A program made the position numbers and the translations under genes. From positions 3,968,001-4,032,000 of the forward strand of contig OZ257149.1 of the NCBI GenBank assembly GCA_965279085.1: a DNA stretch of 64,000 nucleotides, in the 5' to 3' direction. The DNA is from UBA7672 sp965279085 (GTDB lineage: Bacteria; Pseudomonadota; Alphaproteobacteria; Caulobacterales; Hyphomonadaceae). Positions 40,993 through 50,440 of this stretch are shown here, piece after piece; position 1 is the stretch's first letter, and each line of letters opens with the position of its first letter. The notes under the pieces were generated by a model. That model saw nothing but the letters and a program-made list of their open reading frames with translations, was not told the DNA's origin and ran no database searches.

Positions 40993-41541
40993 ATGAGAAC
41001 GCTAGTCTTGATGGCCGCCGCCGCTGCTCTCGGCGCCGCTTGCTCCGAACCCGCAGCTCCGGTTGCGGAAACCACGCCGACGCCGGCTCCGGCCGAGATT
41101 ACGACGCCTGCTCCTATGGAAGCCAAGGACATCGTCGATACGGCAATCGGGAATGGATCGTTCACGACGCTGGTGGCGGCTGTGCAGGCGGCTGGACTCG
41201 AATCCACGCTGCGTGGTGCCGGCCCGTTCACAGTGTTCGCGCCGACTGACGCAGCGTTCGCTGCTCTTCCGGCTGGGACGGTCGAAGACCTGCTGAAGCC
41301 CGAGAACAAGGCCAAGCTCACCGCCATCCTGACTTATCACGTCCTGCCGGGCGAAGTGATGTCGAGCGCGATTGCCGGCCAGACGCTGGAGCCGGCGACG
41401 GTTCAGGGCGCGAAGCTGAAAGCTGTCGGCGGCGCTGACGGCACGGTGATGATCAACGACGCCAAGGTGGTGACGGCTGATGTCGATGCTTCGAACGGCG
41501 TCATCCATGTGATCGACAAGGTCATCATGCCGCCGATGTAG
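40993..41541 (+). CDS. Fasciclin-domain lipoprotein
   Basis: A 182-residue lipoprotein (signal peptide MRTLVLMAAAAALGAAC), a Pro/Thr-rich linker to about residue 45, then one FAS1 domain: GNGSFTTLVAAVQAAGLEST, GPFTVFAPTDAAFAALPAGT, LTYHVLPGEVMSS and a final VIHVIDKVIMPP. The FAPTDAAF (H1) and YHV (H2) motifs are diagnostic. FAS1 domains mediate adhesion between cells or to matrix. AGGAACAAC precedes the ATG. A strong hairpin follows at 41610. Confidence 0.92.
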   Translation: MRTLVLMAAAAALGAACSEPAAPVAETTPTPAPAEITTPAPMEAKDIVDTAIGNGSFTTLVAAVQAAGLESTLRGAGPFTVFAPTDAAFAALPAGTVEDLLKPENKAKLTAILTYHVLPGEVMSSAIAGQTLEPATVQGAKLKAVGGADGTVMINDAKVVTADVDASNGVIHVIDKVIMPPM

Positions 41542-41609
41542 GTTCCGCCCAGCGGGATACGAGACTTCCTCCCTCACGAGCGCAGGACTCCGATCTGCGC
41601 CACGACGGC

Positions 41610-41640
41610 AAGCCGTCCGCATTCCCCCCGCGGACGGCTT
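41610..41640 (+). terminator. Hairpin after the fasciclin gene
   Basis: AAGCCGTCCGC and GCGGACGGCTT form an 11-base perfect stem around a nine-base loop. It lies between the ends of convergent genes (fasciclin and acyl-CoA dehydrogenase) and could act on either strand. No long T-run follows. Confidence 0.6.
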
Positions 41641-41666
41641 GCTGATTCAGGGGGAGGCGCTGGCGC

Positions 41667-42800
41667 CTAGTAGCCGCCGAGGCGGGCGTAGCGGTCGCGG
41701 TGGAAGCTTTCGCCGCCATAGAGCGCCTCGAGCACGCGGGCGCGCTTCATGTAGAGGCCGCTGTCGTGCGCATCCGTCATGCCGATGCCGCCGTGCATCT
41801 GGACGGTTTCGTTGGAGACGAGGTGCAGGGTCTCGGCGGCGCGGGCTTTCGCCAGCGAGGCCAGCTCGGCGACGTTGTTGGCGTTGCGGTCGAGCGCATC
41901 GAGGGCGGCGCCGACGCAGGAGCGGGTGAGTTCGAGCTCGGTGAACATGATCGCGGCGCGGTGCTGCAGCGACTGGAACGAGCCGATCAACTGGCCGAAC
42001 TGCTTGCGGACTTTCAGGTATTCGCTGGTCATCTCGAACGCCGCATCGCACGCGCCCAGGGCTTCGGCGGCAAGGCCGATACGGGCGCGATCCAGCACGG
42101 CGTCGAGTGTGGCGTGTCCGCCATCGACGGCGCCAAGCACGGCGTCGGCGCCGACGTCGACATTGGCGAAGGCGATGTTGGCGGCGGCATGGGCGTCGAG
42201 CGTTTTCAGCGCGGTGCGGGTCACGCCCTTGGCGTCGGCGGGCACGAGGAAGAGGGTGATGCCGTTCGTGTCGCCTTCATTGCCCGATGTGCGTGCGGCG
42301 ACGATCAGCAGGTTTGCCGCGCCGCCATCTACGACGTAGCGCTTGTCGCCATTGAGCGTGTAGCCGGCGCCGGATTTCTTCGCGCTCAGCTTGATGTGCG
42401 CGGGATCGTGGTGCGCGCCTTCGTCGACTGCGAGGGCGGTGAGAAGGTCGCCCGAGGCGATCTTCGGCAGGTAGTTCTCTTTCTGCGTCTGGCTGCCGGC
42501 CAGCAGGATTGCCGATGCGCCGATCAGCGCGGTCGACAGCAGCGGTGAGGAGGCAATCGTGCGGCCCTGCGCTTCGAGGACCTGGCCGAGGCCGACATAG
42601 CCGAAGCCCGATCCGCCAAACTCTTCGGGGATCAGGACGCCGGTGAAGCCGAGGTCGACCATCTCTTTCCAGGCGGCCTTGTCGAAGGCCTCGCCCTTGG
42701 TGCGCAGCGTGCGGAGCTGGCTGACGGGAAGCTTCTCGCTCGCGAATGACAGTGCGCTGTCGCGCAGCATCTGCTGCTCTTCCGTGAGCACGAACGCCAT
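41667..42800 (-). CDS. Acyl-CoA dehydrogenase
   Basis: A 377-residue flavoenzyme. The N-terminal helical domain (EEQQMLRDSALSFASEKLPV) and GFGYVGLGQVLEAQGRTIAS are typical of short, diverged acyl-CoA dehydrogenases. The middle beta domain lacks the strict FCLTEP motif (here TALAVDEGAHHD). The C-terminal domain has RKQFGQLIGSFQSLQHRAA, the FAD-contact arginine segment, and MHGGIGMTDAHDSGLYMKRA. It may act with the second acyl-CoA dehydrogenase at 49173 in steroid-like or branched acyl chain degradation, where such heteromeric pairs occur; the link is inference. Confidence 0.88.
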   Translation of the reverse strand: MAFVLTEEQQMLRDSALSFASEKLPVSQLRTLRTKGEAFDKAAWKEMVDLGFTGVLIPEEFGGSGFGYVGLGQVLEAQGRTIASSPLLSTALIGASAILLAGSQTQKENYLPKIASGDLLTALAVDEGAHHDPAHIKLSAKKSGAGYTLNGDKRYVVDGGAANLLIVAARTSGNEGDTNGITLFLVPADAKGVTRTALKTLDAHAAANIAFANVDVGADAVLGAVDGGHATLDAVLDRARIGLAAEALGACDAAFEMTSEYLKVRKQFGQLIGSFQSLQHRAAIMFTELELTRSCVGAALDALDRNANNVAELASLAKARAAETLHLVSNETVQMHGGIGMTDAHDSGLYMKRARVLEALYGGESFHRDRYARLGGY

Positions 42801-42825
42801 GAGCCTCTCCCGCCGTACTGGTTGT

Positions 42826-43443
42826 TCAGTTTTGCGTGTTGGGTCTTAGCGTTCCCCGTACCGTCCAATCAAGGGCATCCTCAAGACGGTCGTTGCCCCA
42901 GAAGAGCTCATTGTCCTCGGTAACGAAGCTGGGGGCACCGAATATGCCGAGATCGGCGGCAATCGCGGTCTCCTCGCGGAGCTTTTCCTTGAAGGGCTCG
43001 GAGGTCATGGCGGCGAGGACTTCGAGCGGATCGAGCCCGGCGCGCCGCGCCGCGGCATGGAGGATCTGCGGGTCGGCGATGTCGCGGTCGTGGACGAAGT
43101 TTGCCTGATAGACCGCCTTGATGAAGTTGGCCCGCGCCTCCTGTGGCAAGGAGAGGGTGATCCGCGCCGCCATCAGGCCGTTCTGGGGAAAGCGCCCCGG
43201 CCGCTTGAAGGGCAGGTTGTACTTCTCGCAGGTCCGCTCGATGTCGCGCCACATGTACGAGCCCTTCACGGGCACGACGTTGAACGGGCTGTCCTTCATG
43301 CCCTGCTGGGCGTGGAAGAGCGGCCCAAGCAGAAAGGGCCGCCATTCCAGCGTGACGCCACGCGCCGCCGCAACCTTGTCCGCGCGCATGACCGCCGGAT
43401 AGGAATAGGTCGAGGCGAATTCGAACCAGAATTGCAGTTTCAC
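42826..43443 (-). CDS. DsbA-family 2-hydroxychromene-2-carboxylate isomerase-like protein
   Basis: A 206-residue protein from a GTG at 43443 (VKLQFWFEFASTYSYPAVMR) with GAGG seven bases upstream. The FEFASTYSYPA start, VPVKGSYMWRDIER and GLMAARITLSLPQE segments match the kappa-class GST-like isomerase family, which lacks the CxxC motif and uses Ser at that site (STYS). The GAPSFVTEDNELFWGNDRLE end is also typical. It is glutathione dependent in known homologues that act in naphthalene degradation. It is 25 bases from the acyl-CoA dehydrogenase gene, probably in one operon. Confidence 0.87.
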   Translation of the reverse strand: MKLQFWFEFASTYSYPAVMRADKVAAARGVTLEWRPFLLGPLFHAQQGMKDSPFNVVPVKGSYMWRDIERTCEKYNLPFKRPGRFPQNGLMAARITLSLPQEARANFIKAVYQANFVHDRDIADPQILHAAARRAGLDPLEVLAAMTSEPFKEKLREETAIAADLGIFGAPSFVTEDNELFWGNDRLEDALDWTVRGTLRPNTQN

Positions 43444-43565
43444 GGAAACCTCGCCGTCCACGATTCGCGATCCTAGCAGATTGCGCAACCGAAAACCGCG
43501 CCCATATCGAGGATCGGACGCCGCCGGAATCTCCGGCGGATGAGGACAATCAAGGGTCAAAATCC

Positions 43566-44072
43566 ATGTCGATCTCGATGTACAAGGCGAGTGCGCCTGT
43601 ATTCCTGCGCATGCTGGGCAATCTCGACGCGCTGCTCGAAAAGGCGACAGAGAACGCGAAGACCCGGGGTTTCGACCCCAACGTACTGGTCACCCAGCGC
43701 CTTGCGCCGGACATGCTGCCCCTGTCGGCGCAGATCCAGTTCGCCAGCGACACCGCCAAGTTCGCCATGTCGCGTCTTTCAGGTGGGACGGCGCCTTCCT
43801 TCGCGGACAATGAGACGACCATCGACCAGCTGCGCGCGCGCATCGCCGCGACGGTCGACTATGTAAAGAGCGTGCCGGCCAGCGCCGTCGACGGATCGGA
43901 AGAGCGCGAGGTCGTTCTCAAGACGCCGAACGGTGATCTTCCTTTCAAGGGCCTGCAATACCTGACCGGCTTCGCCCTGCCGAACTTCATGTTCCACGTG
44001 ACCACGGCCTACGCGATCCTGCGCCACAGCGGCGTTCCGCTGGGCAAGATGGACTTCCTCGGCCGTAGCTGA
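43566..44072 (+). CDS. DUF1993 family protein
   Basis: A 168-residue soluble helical protein. The start MSISMYKASAPVFLRMLGNL and the segments RGFDPNVLVTQRLAPDMLPL and LPNFMFHVTTAYAILRHSGV, then PLGKMDFLG, are characteristic of DUF1993 (DinB-like four-helix fold). The conserved His in FMFHVTTAY may bind metal. Members are found in bacteria and fungi, with no known activity. It is divergent from the isomerase gene. Confidence 0.9.
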   Translation: MSISMYKASAPVFLRMLGNLDALLEKATENAKTRGFDPNVLVTQRLAPDMLPLSAQIQFASDTAKFAMSRLSGGTAPSFADNETTIDQLRARIAATVDYVKSVPASAVDGSEEREVVLKTPNGDLPFKGLQYLTGFALPNFMFHVTTAYAILRHSGVPLGKMDFLGRS

Positions 44073-44137
44073 GGTTCGATAAGACTGGCCTAGCGCCCCA
44101 TCGTGCGGGAAACTGCGCTCCGAATCTGGAGCGGACG

Positions 44138-44827
44138 ATGACCTGGTACGATGGCGGCGCGCTGGCTTTCTTCCTGGTCGCCTGGGTGTTCCTGGGCTGG
44201 CTGATCGATTCCTCTCCTTTGCACGCGCGCACGCTGTCGGCGGCGATGAAGGAGCAGCGTCGCGAATGGATGCGCCAGATGGCGATGCGGCAGATCCGCC
44301 TCGTCGACGCCAACATCATCACCGGCCTGCAGCAGGCTACATCCTTCTTTGCTTCCACCGCGCTGCTGGCCGTCGGCGCGGGCTTTGGTCTGCTGACGGC
44401 GGCGGACACGATCATCGGCGCGTTCGAGGAAAGCTTCGTCCATCTCGAGATCGACCGCGCGGCCTTCTACGCGAAGACGGCGGTGTTGATGGGTCTTTAC
44501 GCCTATGCCTTCTTCAAGTTCGGCTGGGCCTATCGCCTGTTCAACTATTCTGGCGTGATGCTGGCCGCGACGCCGGAAGCCGGACAGCCGGGCGCGGAGC
44601 AGGCGGCCGAAGCGGTGGCCGAGATGAATATCGCCGCCGCAGGCCAGTTCACGCATGGCCTGCGCGCCTTCTTTCTCGCGATCGCCATCCTCGCCTGGTT
44701 CATCACATGGTGGGCTTTCGTCATCGCGACCGTCGTGATCGTGCTGGCGCTGGCCAATCGCCAGTTCAATTCACGCGCACGTTTCGTGGCGCAAGGGACG
44801 CTGGGGCGCTTGCAGGGGAAGGGCTGA
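44138..44827 (+). CDS. DUF599 family membrane protein
   Basis: A 229-residue membrane protein with four hydrophobic segments: ALAFFLVAWVFLGWLID, SFFASTALLAVGAGFGLLTA, AVLMGLYAYAFFKFGWAYRL and AFFLAIAILAWFITWWAFVI. The central WMRQMAMRQIRLVDANIITG and FFKFGWAYRLFNY motifs are the DUF599 signature. The family is widespread in Proteobacteria, with no known function. It follows the DUF1993 gene by 65 bases, same direction. Confidence 0.88.
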   Translation: MTWYDGGALAFFLVAWVFLGWLIDSSPLHARTLSAAMKEQRREWMRQMAMRQIRLVDANIITGLQQATSFFASTALLAVGAGFGLLTAADTIIGAFEESFVHLEIDRAAFYAKTAVLMGLYAYAFFKFGWAYRLFNYSGVMLAATPEAGQPGAEQAAEAVAEMNIAAAGQFTHGLRAFFLAIAILAWFITWWAFVIATVVIVLALANRQFNSRARFVAQGTLGRLQGKG

Positions 44828-44871
44828 TAGGTCAGCCTGGTGCGGGGTCGCACGCTTCAGGGGAACACCTG

Positions 44872-45390
44872 ATGAAGAAGCTGCTTGTCATCGCCGCCCT
44901 CGTGGCGGCGCCCGCCTGTGCACAGACGCCTGCTCCATCTCCCCCGCCGCCACCGCCGCGTTGCGAAGAGGCGGTCTACAGGCAGTTCGATTTCTGGATT
45001 GGCGAGTGGGAAGTGTTCAACCCGGCGGGGCAGAAGGCCGGCGACAGTTCGATCACGCGCGAGGAGGCGGGTTGTCTGATCGTGGAGCGGTGGACGAGTG
45101 CGCGCGGCAACAATGGCCAGAGCTATAATTTCTACGATCCCTCGCGCGGGCAATGGCGGCAGGTCTGGATATCGCCGACCGAGCTTACTGACTATGCGGG
45201 CAGTCTCAACGCGAAGGGCGAGATGGTGCTGGAGGGAGACTTGCAACAGTTCGGCGGACATGGCGGCCGCTCGCGCGGGACATGGACCGCCAACGCCGAT
45301 GGCACCGTGCTGCAGCGCTTCGAGAACTACGACACGGCCAAGAGCGACTGGGTCGAGAACTTCAACGGTCTCTACAAGAAGAAGCGCTGA
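44872..45390 (+). CDS. Periplasmic DUF1579-like protein
   Basis: A 172-residue protein with a signal peptide (MKKLLVIAALVAAPACAQTP) and AGGGGAA before the ATG; the Cys in APACAQ could be a lipobox. After a Pro-rich linker comes FDFWIGEWEVFNPAGQKAGD, the hallmark of DUF1579/lipocalin-like proteins. It continues with SYNFYDPSRGQWRQVWISPT and the C-terminal NFNGLYKKKR. These probably bind small hydrophobic ligands. It ends six bases from the convergent lipoprotein gene. Confidence 0.82.
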   Translation: MKKLLVIAALVAAPACAQTPAPSPPPPPPRCEEAVYRQFDFWIGEWEVFNPAGQKAGDSSITREEAGCLIVERWTSARGNNGQSYNFYDPSRGQWRQVWISPTELTDYAGSLNAKGEMVLEGDLQQFGGHGGRSRGTWTANADGTVLQRFENYDTAKSDWVENFNGLYKKKR

Positions 45391-45396
45391 CCCCCC

Positions 45397-45999
45397 TCAC
45401 GACGAAGACGAATAGAACGTGTTCGCCACGTCTTCGAATTCGGGGTCGTAGGAGACGCAGTAGCTCGTTCCCATCTCCGCCTGCACGCACACCATCGGCG
45501 CATTCTTCTGGCGCAGAGTGAGGTAGGTGTCACGTGACATCGGCGTGGTGTGGTAGAGGCCGGATGGATCTTCCGGCCGCTCCCCGCCTTCGGGCCAGTC
45601 CGGCGCCGTGCCGGTCTTCTCGATGCGTGCATTCTTGAATACGTCGGCGAGGAAGGTCTCCATGCCTTTCTCCGGATCGACGGGCTTGTCGTCGGATGCG
45701 GGGACGAACGCCCACGTATCCGTTGCGCGGACGGAATGGGACCACAGCAACATCCCGTTCGCCTTGCGCAGGGTGAGCACCAGCACGGCCTGTTCGCAAT
45801 CGGCGCCGATCACCTCGGCGGTCAGTACATCCTTCGCGTCCGCCGCTGTAACGGCGACCTCTCGCATGACCGGAGCGACGCAAAGCGCGGTTGTCGGAGA
45901 TGCCGCGTCGGCAGGCGCCTCTGCCGACGGACTCGCCGCCTGCGGGCTGCATCCTGAAGCAAGCAACGCCACGGCGCCCGCGAATGTCGCAATTTTCAT
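45397..45999 (-). CDS. Lipoprotein of unknown function
   Basis: A 200-residue lipoprotein (signal MKIATFAGAVALLASGC, lipobox Cys17) followed by an Ala/Ser/Pro-rich linker. The mature domain has four cysteines (LCVAPVM, ADCEQAV, VCVQAEM and YCVSYDPE), which may form two disulfides. Strands such as AVLVLTLRKANGMLLWSHSV suggest a beta fold. I recognise no family. It is divergent from the aldehyde dehydrogenase gene by 89 bases. Confidence 0.7.
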   Translation of the reverse strand: MKIATFAGAVALLASGCSPQAASPSAEAPADAASPTTALCVAPVMREVAVTAADAKDVLTAEVIGADCEQAVLVLTLRKANGMLLWSHSVRATDTWAFVPASDDKPVDPEKGMETFLADVFKNARIEKTGTAPDWPEGGERPEDPSGLYHTTPMSRDTYLTLRQKNAPMVCVQAEMGTSYCVSYDPEFEDVANTFYSSSS

Positions 46000-46088
46000 A
46001 TGCCCGCCCCTTGATCGCCCTATCGTTTAGCTTGAAACCGTCCGCCGCTCCGGGTCAACTCCGTGAACGGGGTCACCGAGGCGGCAGC

Positions 46089-47495
46089 ATGGACGGAGCC
46101 GGTCAGCAAGTATCGGATGCGGAACGGCTGCTGCAGATCCAGCGCGCCGCGCATCGCCGCGATGGACCACCCAATGCGCGCACGCGTATCGAGCGCCTGG
46201 AGCGGCTGGACGAGATGGTGCGCAAGCGTGGCGACGCTTTCGCCGAGGCGATCTCTTCTGATTTCGGCAACCGTTCGCGCTTCGAGACCGCGCTGCTGGA
46301 AACCAGCGTGCTTCTCTCGGCCATCCGCCACGCGCGAAAGAATGTGCGCTGGTGGATGGAGCCATCGCATCAGGAAGTCGCCTACACATTCTGGCCGGGC
46401 TCCGCCTGGATCAGGCGCGAACCGTTGGGCGTGATCGGCATTGTCAGCCCGTGGAATTATCCGCTGCAACTGGCGCTCTCGCCGCTGGTCGACATCATCG
46501 CCGGCGGCAACCGCGCGATCATCAAGCCGTCGGAGCACACGCCCAGTTTCGCGGCGCTTCTGCTGACCGCAATCGCGTCGACCTTCACGGAAGAGGAGGT
46601 TGCTGTCGTTACCGGCGGGCCTGAGGTGGCGACGAACTTCACGCGCCTCCCGTTCGACCATCTGGTTTTCACCGGCTCAACCTCCATCGGCCGCAAGGTG
46701 GCGGAAGCCGCGGCTGGCAGCCTCACGCCCACTACTCTGGAGCTGGGCGGCAAGTCCCCGGCGATCATCTGTCCCTCGGGATCGATCACCAAGGCGGTCG
46801 AGGCCATCGCGTACGGCAAGTTCGTGAATGCGGGGCAGACCTGCATCGCGCCTGACTACGTCCTCGTTCCGCGCGAGCGGGCGATTGAGTTTGCGGAGAA
46901 GGTGCTGGCGGAGGCGCGTCGCGCCTATCCCGATCTCGGGGCTGACTATTCGAGCATCATCAATGAACGCGCTTACGACCGCATGATCGCAGCCATCGCG
47001 GAGGCCGAAGTCGGCGGCGCGAAGGTGCTGCGCCATCCGACGCCGGCAGACCGCGAGAAGCGCATTCTGCCGCCGGTCGTCGTGCTCGATGCGCCGCAGG
47101 ATTGCGTGCTGACGCGCGAGGAGATTTTCGGGCCGATCCTTCCGGTCGTCGGCTACGACACGCTCGAGGATGCGCTCGACTGGATCAACTCGCATCCGCA
47201 TCCGTTGGCGCTCTACATCTTCGCGGAGGACCGCAAGGAGCAGTCGGACGTGCTCGACCGGACGCAATCCGGCGGCGTCACGATCAATGCAACGCTGCTG
47301 CATATCGCCCAGGAAGGACTGCCCTTCGGCGGCATCGGGGGAAGCGGCATGGGCGCCTATCACGGGCGCGCGGGCTTCGAGCGTTTCACGCACGCGCGCG
47401 GTGTGTTCCGCACGGGCTTCTTCAACGCCGCAAGCATGCTGGCGCCTCCCTATGGGAAGAAGGCGAAGCGGCTTCTGAAATTCCTGATGCGCTAG
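46089..47495 (+). CDS. Coniferyl-aldehyde-dehydrogenase-like enzyme
   Basis: A 468-residue NAD(P)-dependent aldehyde dehydrogenase of the short class 3/coniferyl type, starting at the ATG at 46089 (MDGAGQQVSDAERLLQIQRA) with GAGG upstream. Key parts are PWNYPLQLALSPLVDIIAGG, FTGSTSIGRKVAEAA, the Glu in LELGGKSP, catalytic Cys in FVNAGQTCIAPDYVLVP and EEIFGPILPV. The C-terminal membrane-proximal basic tail (YGKKAKRLLKFLMR) is also typical. It oxidises aromatic or fatty aldehydes. Its stop codon overlaps that of the convergent GT39-like gene. Confidence 0.9.
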   Translation: MDGAGQQVSDAERLLQIQRAAHRRDGPPNARTRIERLERLDEMVRKRGDAFAEAISSDFGNRSRFETALLETSVLLSAIRHARKNVRWWMEPSHQEVAYTFWPGSAWIRREPLGVIGIVSPWNYPLQLALSPLVDIIAGGNRAIIKPSEHTPSFAALLLTAIASTFTEEEVAVVTGGPEVATNFTRLPFDHLVFTGSTSIGRKVAEAAAGSLTPTTLELGGKSPAIICPSGSITKAVEAIAYGKFVNAGQTCIAPDYVLVPRERAIEFAEKVLAEARRAYPDLGADYSSIINERAYDRMIAAIAEAEVGGAKVLRHPTPADREKRILPPVVVLDAPQDCVLTREEIFGPILPVVGYDTLEDALDWINSHPHPLALYIFAEDRKEQSDVLDRTQSGGVTINATLLHIAQEGLPFGGIGGSGMGAYHGRAGFERFTHARGVFRTGFFNAASMLAPPYGKKAKRLLKFLMR

Positions 47496-49099
47496 GGCGC
47501 GGGCAGGATGCCCATCTGGCTTGCCTGATCCGGCGTCACGGCCACGTGGTGCGGCTTGCCGATCCAGGGCGGGTAGTAGTCGATGTTCACGTCGCGCGCG
47601 CCCGCCGTCATCGTGTACGTGCCCGGCCGGTTGGCGTTCGTCCAGAATTCATAATCCTTGGGATCGGTGCTGCGCAGCACGACGTGCTGGGCCTCCGCCG
47701 GAGTGCTCACGACATTGGCCGGAATGTTCGCACCGAGCGATGCGCGAACGCTGTCGGAAACGTAGAAGCGTTCGGGGGAATGGGCGCGCAGATAGTTCGC
47801 CGTTTCGGCGCCAAGTTCGGCGTCGGCGCGCGGGTGGATGGTCAGCGCCGAGGACAGCAACCAGCTGAAGTTGAACGCCAGAGCGATGACAATCGCCGCG
47901 CCGCCCGCCAGCCGCAGGTTGCGGTTCCTGATCAGCGTCAGTCCCCACGCAAAACCACGCGCGGCGAGGATAGCGAAGACGGGGAAGAGGATCAGCACGT
48001 TGCGGACGAACATCACACGCTGGGTCGAGAAGTAGAGCAGATAGACGACCGGCGCGAGCAGCAGGCAGATGCCGAGCACGCGATCCTTCCGGATCAGGTG
48101 CACGCCGCCCGCGATGGCCGCGATGAAGATGGGCAAGGCGATCAGCTCAAACGTCGAGAAGGCATCGAGGCCGAGATAGCGCAGCAGGCGGCCACCATGA
48201 TCGAACAGCGGGCCGACCGTGTTGCCATAATGGCCGTTCTTGTAGTGCTGCACTTCCGCGTAGGCGTCGCCCAGCACGCTGAGCGGCGACACGAGCGCGG
48301 CTGGCGTCGTCAGGAAGAATGCGATCATCATCGCGATGCCGCATGTGGCCATCACGCCCGCGACGCGCGCCAGCAACGGCATGACCTTCATGTCCGGATT
48401 GCGACGGCGCAGGATCGTCCACGCCGCGTAAGCCGACGGCAGGATTAGCAGACCGCCGGGGTACTTCGAGCTGATGGCCAGGCCGACCACGGCCGCCGAA
48501 GCGTGCAGCCACATCAGGCCGCGCTCCTTCGATTTCACCGCGAGCAGCACGAGCAGGATCGTGAGCGCGCCGAACTGCATCAGCAGACCGTCAGGCGCGA
48601 CCCAGCGCGCGTGATAGCCAAGCTCCCAGCTCGACAGCAGGATCGCCGCGGCCAGAACGGCTTCCCAGACCGAACGGCCAAGCGTTCGCACGATCATGAA
48701 AACCCAGACCGCCGTGCCCAGCGTGATGGCGGCGAACATGATCCGCGAGCGCAGCAGGAAGTCTGGCTGCAGGATGGCGTCGGCCACGGCAGGCAGCGGC
48801 CGTGGGCCGGCGTATTTCAGGTTGCCGCTGAGCTGGGCGGCAATGTCGCCTGTATTGGCCAGGAAGTCTGGAAAGGCCTGCAGCATGAGCAGGCCATAGG
48901 GCAGGGATGGATAGTTGAACTTCTGCTGCACCCATGTGCCGGAACGGATAGCATCGCTGAGCCCGCCGATCAGGATCGGCTCGTCCCAGTGGACGCCGAA
49001 ATCGACCCCGATGACCGCGCAGGCCAGCGCAAATGCGAAAAGCGCCGCAAGCAATGCGAGCGCCAATAGGCCCTGCCGTTTCATTAACATCTGAAGCAC
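47492..49099 (-). CDS. GT39/ArnT-like membrane glycosyltransferase
   Basis: A 535-residue polytopic protein with about 11-12 membrane spans. After the first helix the loop reads VHWDEPILIGGLSDAIRSGT, with the acidic Asp-Glu pair expected at the catalytic site of the GT-C fold. YPSLPYGLLMLQAFPDFL follows the same family pattern. The C-terminus (from about 430) is a soluble periplasmic domain. It would use a polyprenyl-phosphate sugar to glycosylate lipid, protein or polymer. It resembles the partial protein at the left window edge in layout but not closely in sequence. Confidence 0.8.
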   Translation of the reverse strand: MLQMLMKRQGLLALALLAALFAFALACAVIGVDFGVHWDEPILIGGLSDAIRSGTWVQQKFNYPSLPYGLLMLQAFPDFLANTGDIAAQLSGNLKYAGPRPLPAVADAILQPDFLLRSRIMFAAITLGTAVWVFMIVRTLGRSVWEAVLAAAILLSSWELGYHARWVAPDGLLMQFGALTILLVLLAVKSKERGLMWLHASAAVVGLAISSKYPGGLLILPSAYAAWTILRRRNPDMKVMPLLARVAGVMATCGIAMMIAFFLTTPAALVSPLSVLGDAYAEVQHYKNGHYGNTVGPLFDHGGRLLRYLGLDAFSTFELIALPIFIAAIAGGVHLIRKDRVLGICLLLAPVVYLLYFSTQRVMFVRNVLILFPVFAILAARGFAWGLTLIRNRNLRLAGGAAIVIALAFNFSWLLSSALTIHPRADAELGAETANYLRAHSPERFYVSDSVRASLGANIPANVVSTPAEAQHVVLRSTDPKDYEFWTNANRPGTYTMTAGARDVNIDYYPPWIGKPHHVAVTPDQASQMGILPAP

Positions 49100-49172
49100 G
49101 CCACGATCCCTGGAATCTCGCGTGACACGTGCAGGGACCGCGCCAGCAGCGCGTTATGGTTACTGGCGGTCG

Positions 49173-50366
49173 CTATTGGTGGTCGCGCAGGCCCAGCACG
49201 CGTTTGGCGACGACGTTGAGGTTCACTTCGGATGTGCCGCCCTCGATCGAGTTGCCCTTGGCGCGCAGCATGGCGCGGGTGGACATGATCTCGCCGGTCT
49301 TGAAGCCATCGCCTTCCCAGCCAAGGCCCTGGTGGCCCATGGCCTCCACCTGAAGCTCGGTCTTGGTCTGGTTCATCTTCGCGGCGGCGTATTTGATGAT
49401 GGACGTGGCCGGGCCGACATCCGCGCCGGCTTTCGCCAACTCGGTGTTGCGGGCGATCGTGAGCATGAAGGCCTGCTCGTACATCATCGACTTCGTGATG
49501 CGCGCGCGCAGGTCCGCGTCGGCGATCGCGCCGTCCTTCGTGCCGGTGTATTTCTTGGCGATGTCGGCCAGCGTCGGGCCCGAATTCCGGTCCGCGCCGA
49601 AACCGGTGGCGGAGATGTTCTGACGCTCATACTGCAGCAGGCGTTTGGCGATGTCCCAGCCCTTGCCGGGCGTGCCGACGAGCTGGTCCTTCGGAACCTT
49701 CACATCCGTGAAGAACGTCTCGCAGAACGGCGAGGAGCCGGAGATCAGCAGGATCGGGCGCGTCTCGACGCCCGGCGTCGTCATGTCGAACAACACGAAG
49801 GAGATACCTTCGTGCTTCTTCGTGAAGTCGGTGCGGACGAGGCAGAAGATCCAGTCGGCGTAGTTGGCGTACGACGTCCAGATTTTCGAGCCGTTGATCA
49901 GCCAGTGATCGCCCTTGTCCTCGCACTTGGTCTGCAGTGAGGCGAGGTCGGAACCGGCGCCGGGTTCGGAATAGCCCTGGCACCAGCGCGTCTTGCCGGC
50001 GACGATGTCCGGCAGAAATTTCTTCTTCTGCTCTTCGTTGGCGTACTCAAGCAGCACCGGCCCCAGCATCCAGATGCCGAACGAGGCCAGCGGCGAGCGG
50101 GCGTTGATCCGCTTCATCTCCTGGTCGAGCACGATGGCTTCGCCTTTGGAGAGGCCGCCGCCGCCGTATTCCTTCGGCCATGCCGGCGCGGTCCAGCCCT
50201 TGGCGGCCATGCGCTCAAGCCACACCTTCGAGTCCGGGTTCACGAATTTCTGGTTGCGGCCCCCCCAGACCACTTCCTCCTCGATCATCGGTGTCCGCAT
50301 GGAGGCCGGGCAGTTCGCCTCGAGCCAGGCGCGGGTATCTGCGCGGAACTGTTCGATGTCGGCCAT
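49173..50366 (-). CDS. Acyl-CoA dehydrogenase
   Basis: A 397-residue enzyme with all family motifs: WPKEYGGGGLSKGEAIVLDQ in the N-terminal helical domain, CQGYSEPGAGSDLASLQTKC with the FAD-contact region, and WLINGSKIWTSYANYADWIF in the beta domain. The C-terminal helical part ends EGGTSEVNLNVVAKRVLGLR, close to the conserved EG-x-T/S motif. It is most similar in layout to the larger subunits of FadE-type heteromers. Together with the 41667 enzyme it suggests degradation of unusual acyl-CoAs, though they are 6 kb apart. Confidence 0.92.
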   Translation of the reverse strand: MADIEQFRADTRAWLEANCPASMRTPMIEEEVVWGGRNQKFVNPDSKVWLERMAAKGWTAPAWPKEYGGGGLSKGEAIVLDQEMKRINARSPLASFGIWMLGPVLLEYANEEQKKKFLPDIVAGKTRWCQGYSEPGAGSDLASLQTKCEDKGDHWLINGSKIWTSYANYADWIFCLVRTDFTKKHEGISFVLFDMTTPGVETRPILLISGSSPFCETFFTDVKVPKDQLVGTPGKGWDIAKRLLQYERQNISATGFGADRNSGPTLADIAKKYTGTKDGAIADADLRARITKSMMYEQAFMLTIARNTELAKAGADVGPATSIIKYAAAKMNQTKTELQVEAMGHQGLGWEGDGFKTGEIMSTRAMLRAKGNSIEGGTSEVNLNVVAKRVLGLRDHQ

Positions 50367-50440
50367 TGGCTTGTCTCCCGCAGGGTCGTTTCTGCTTTGA
50401 AGCAGGGCTACCGACGCGCAGGCGAGGGGTCAAGCGGCGG

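Noticed and set aside
47492..49099. Treating the two GT39-like proteins (2-1381 and 47492-49099) as duplicates
   Set aside because: They share topology and an acidic first loop but no extended sequence identity that I can see by eye.
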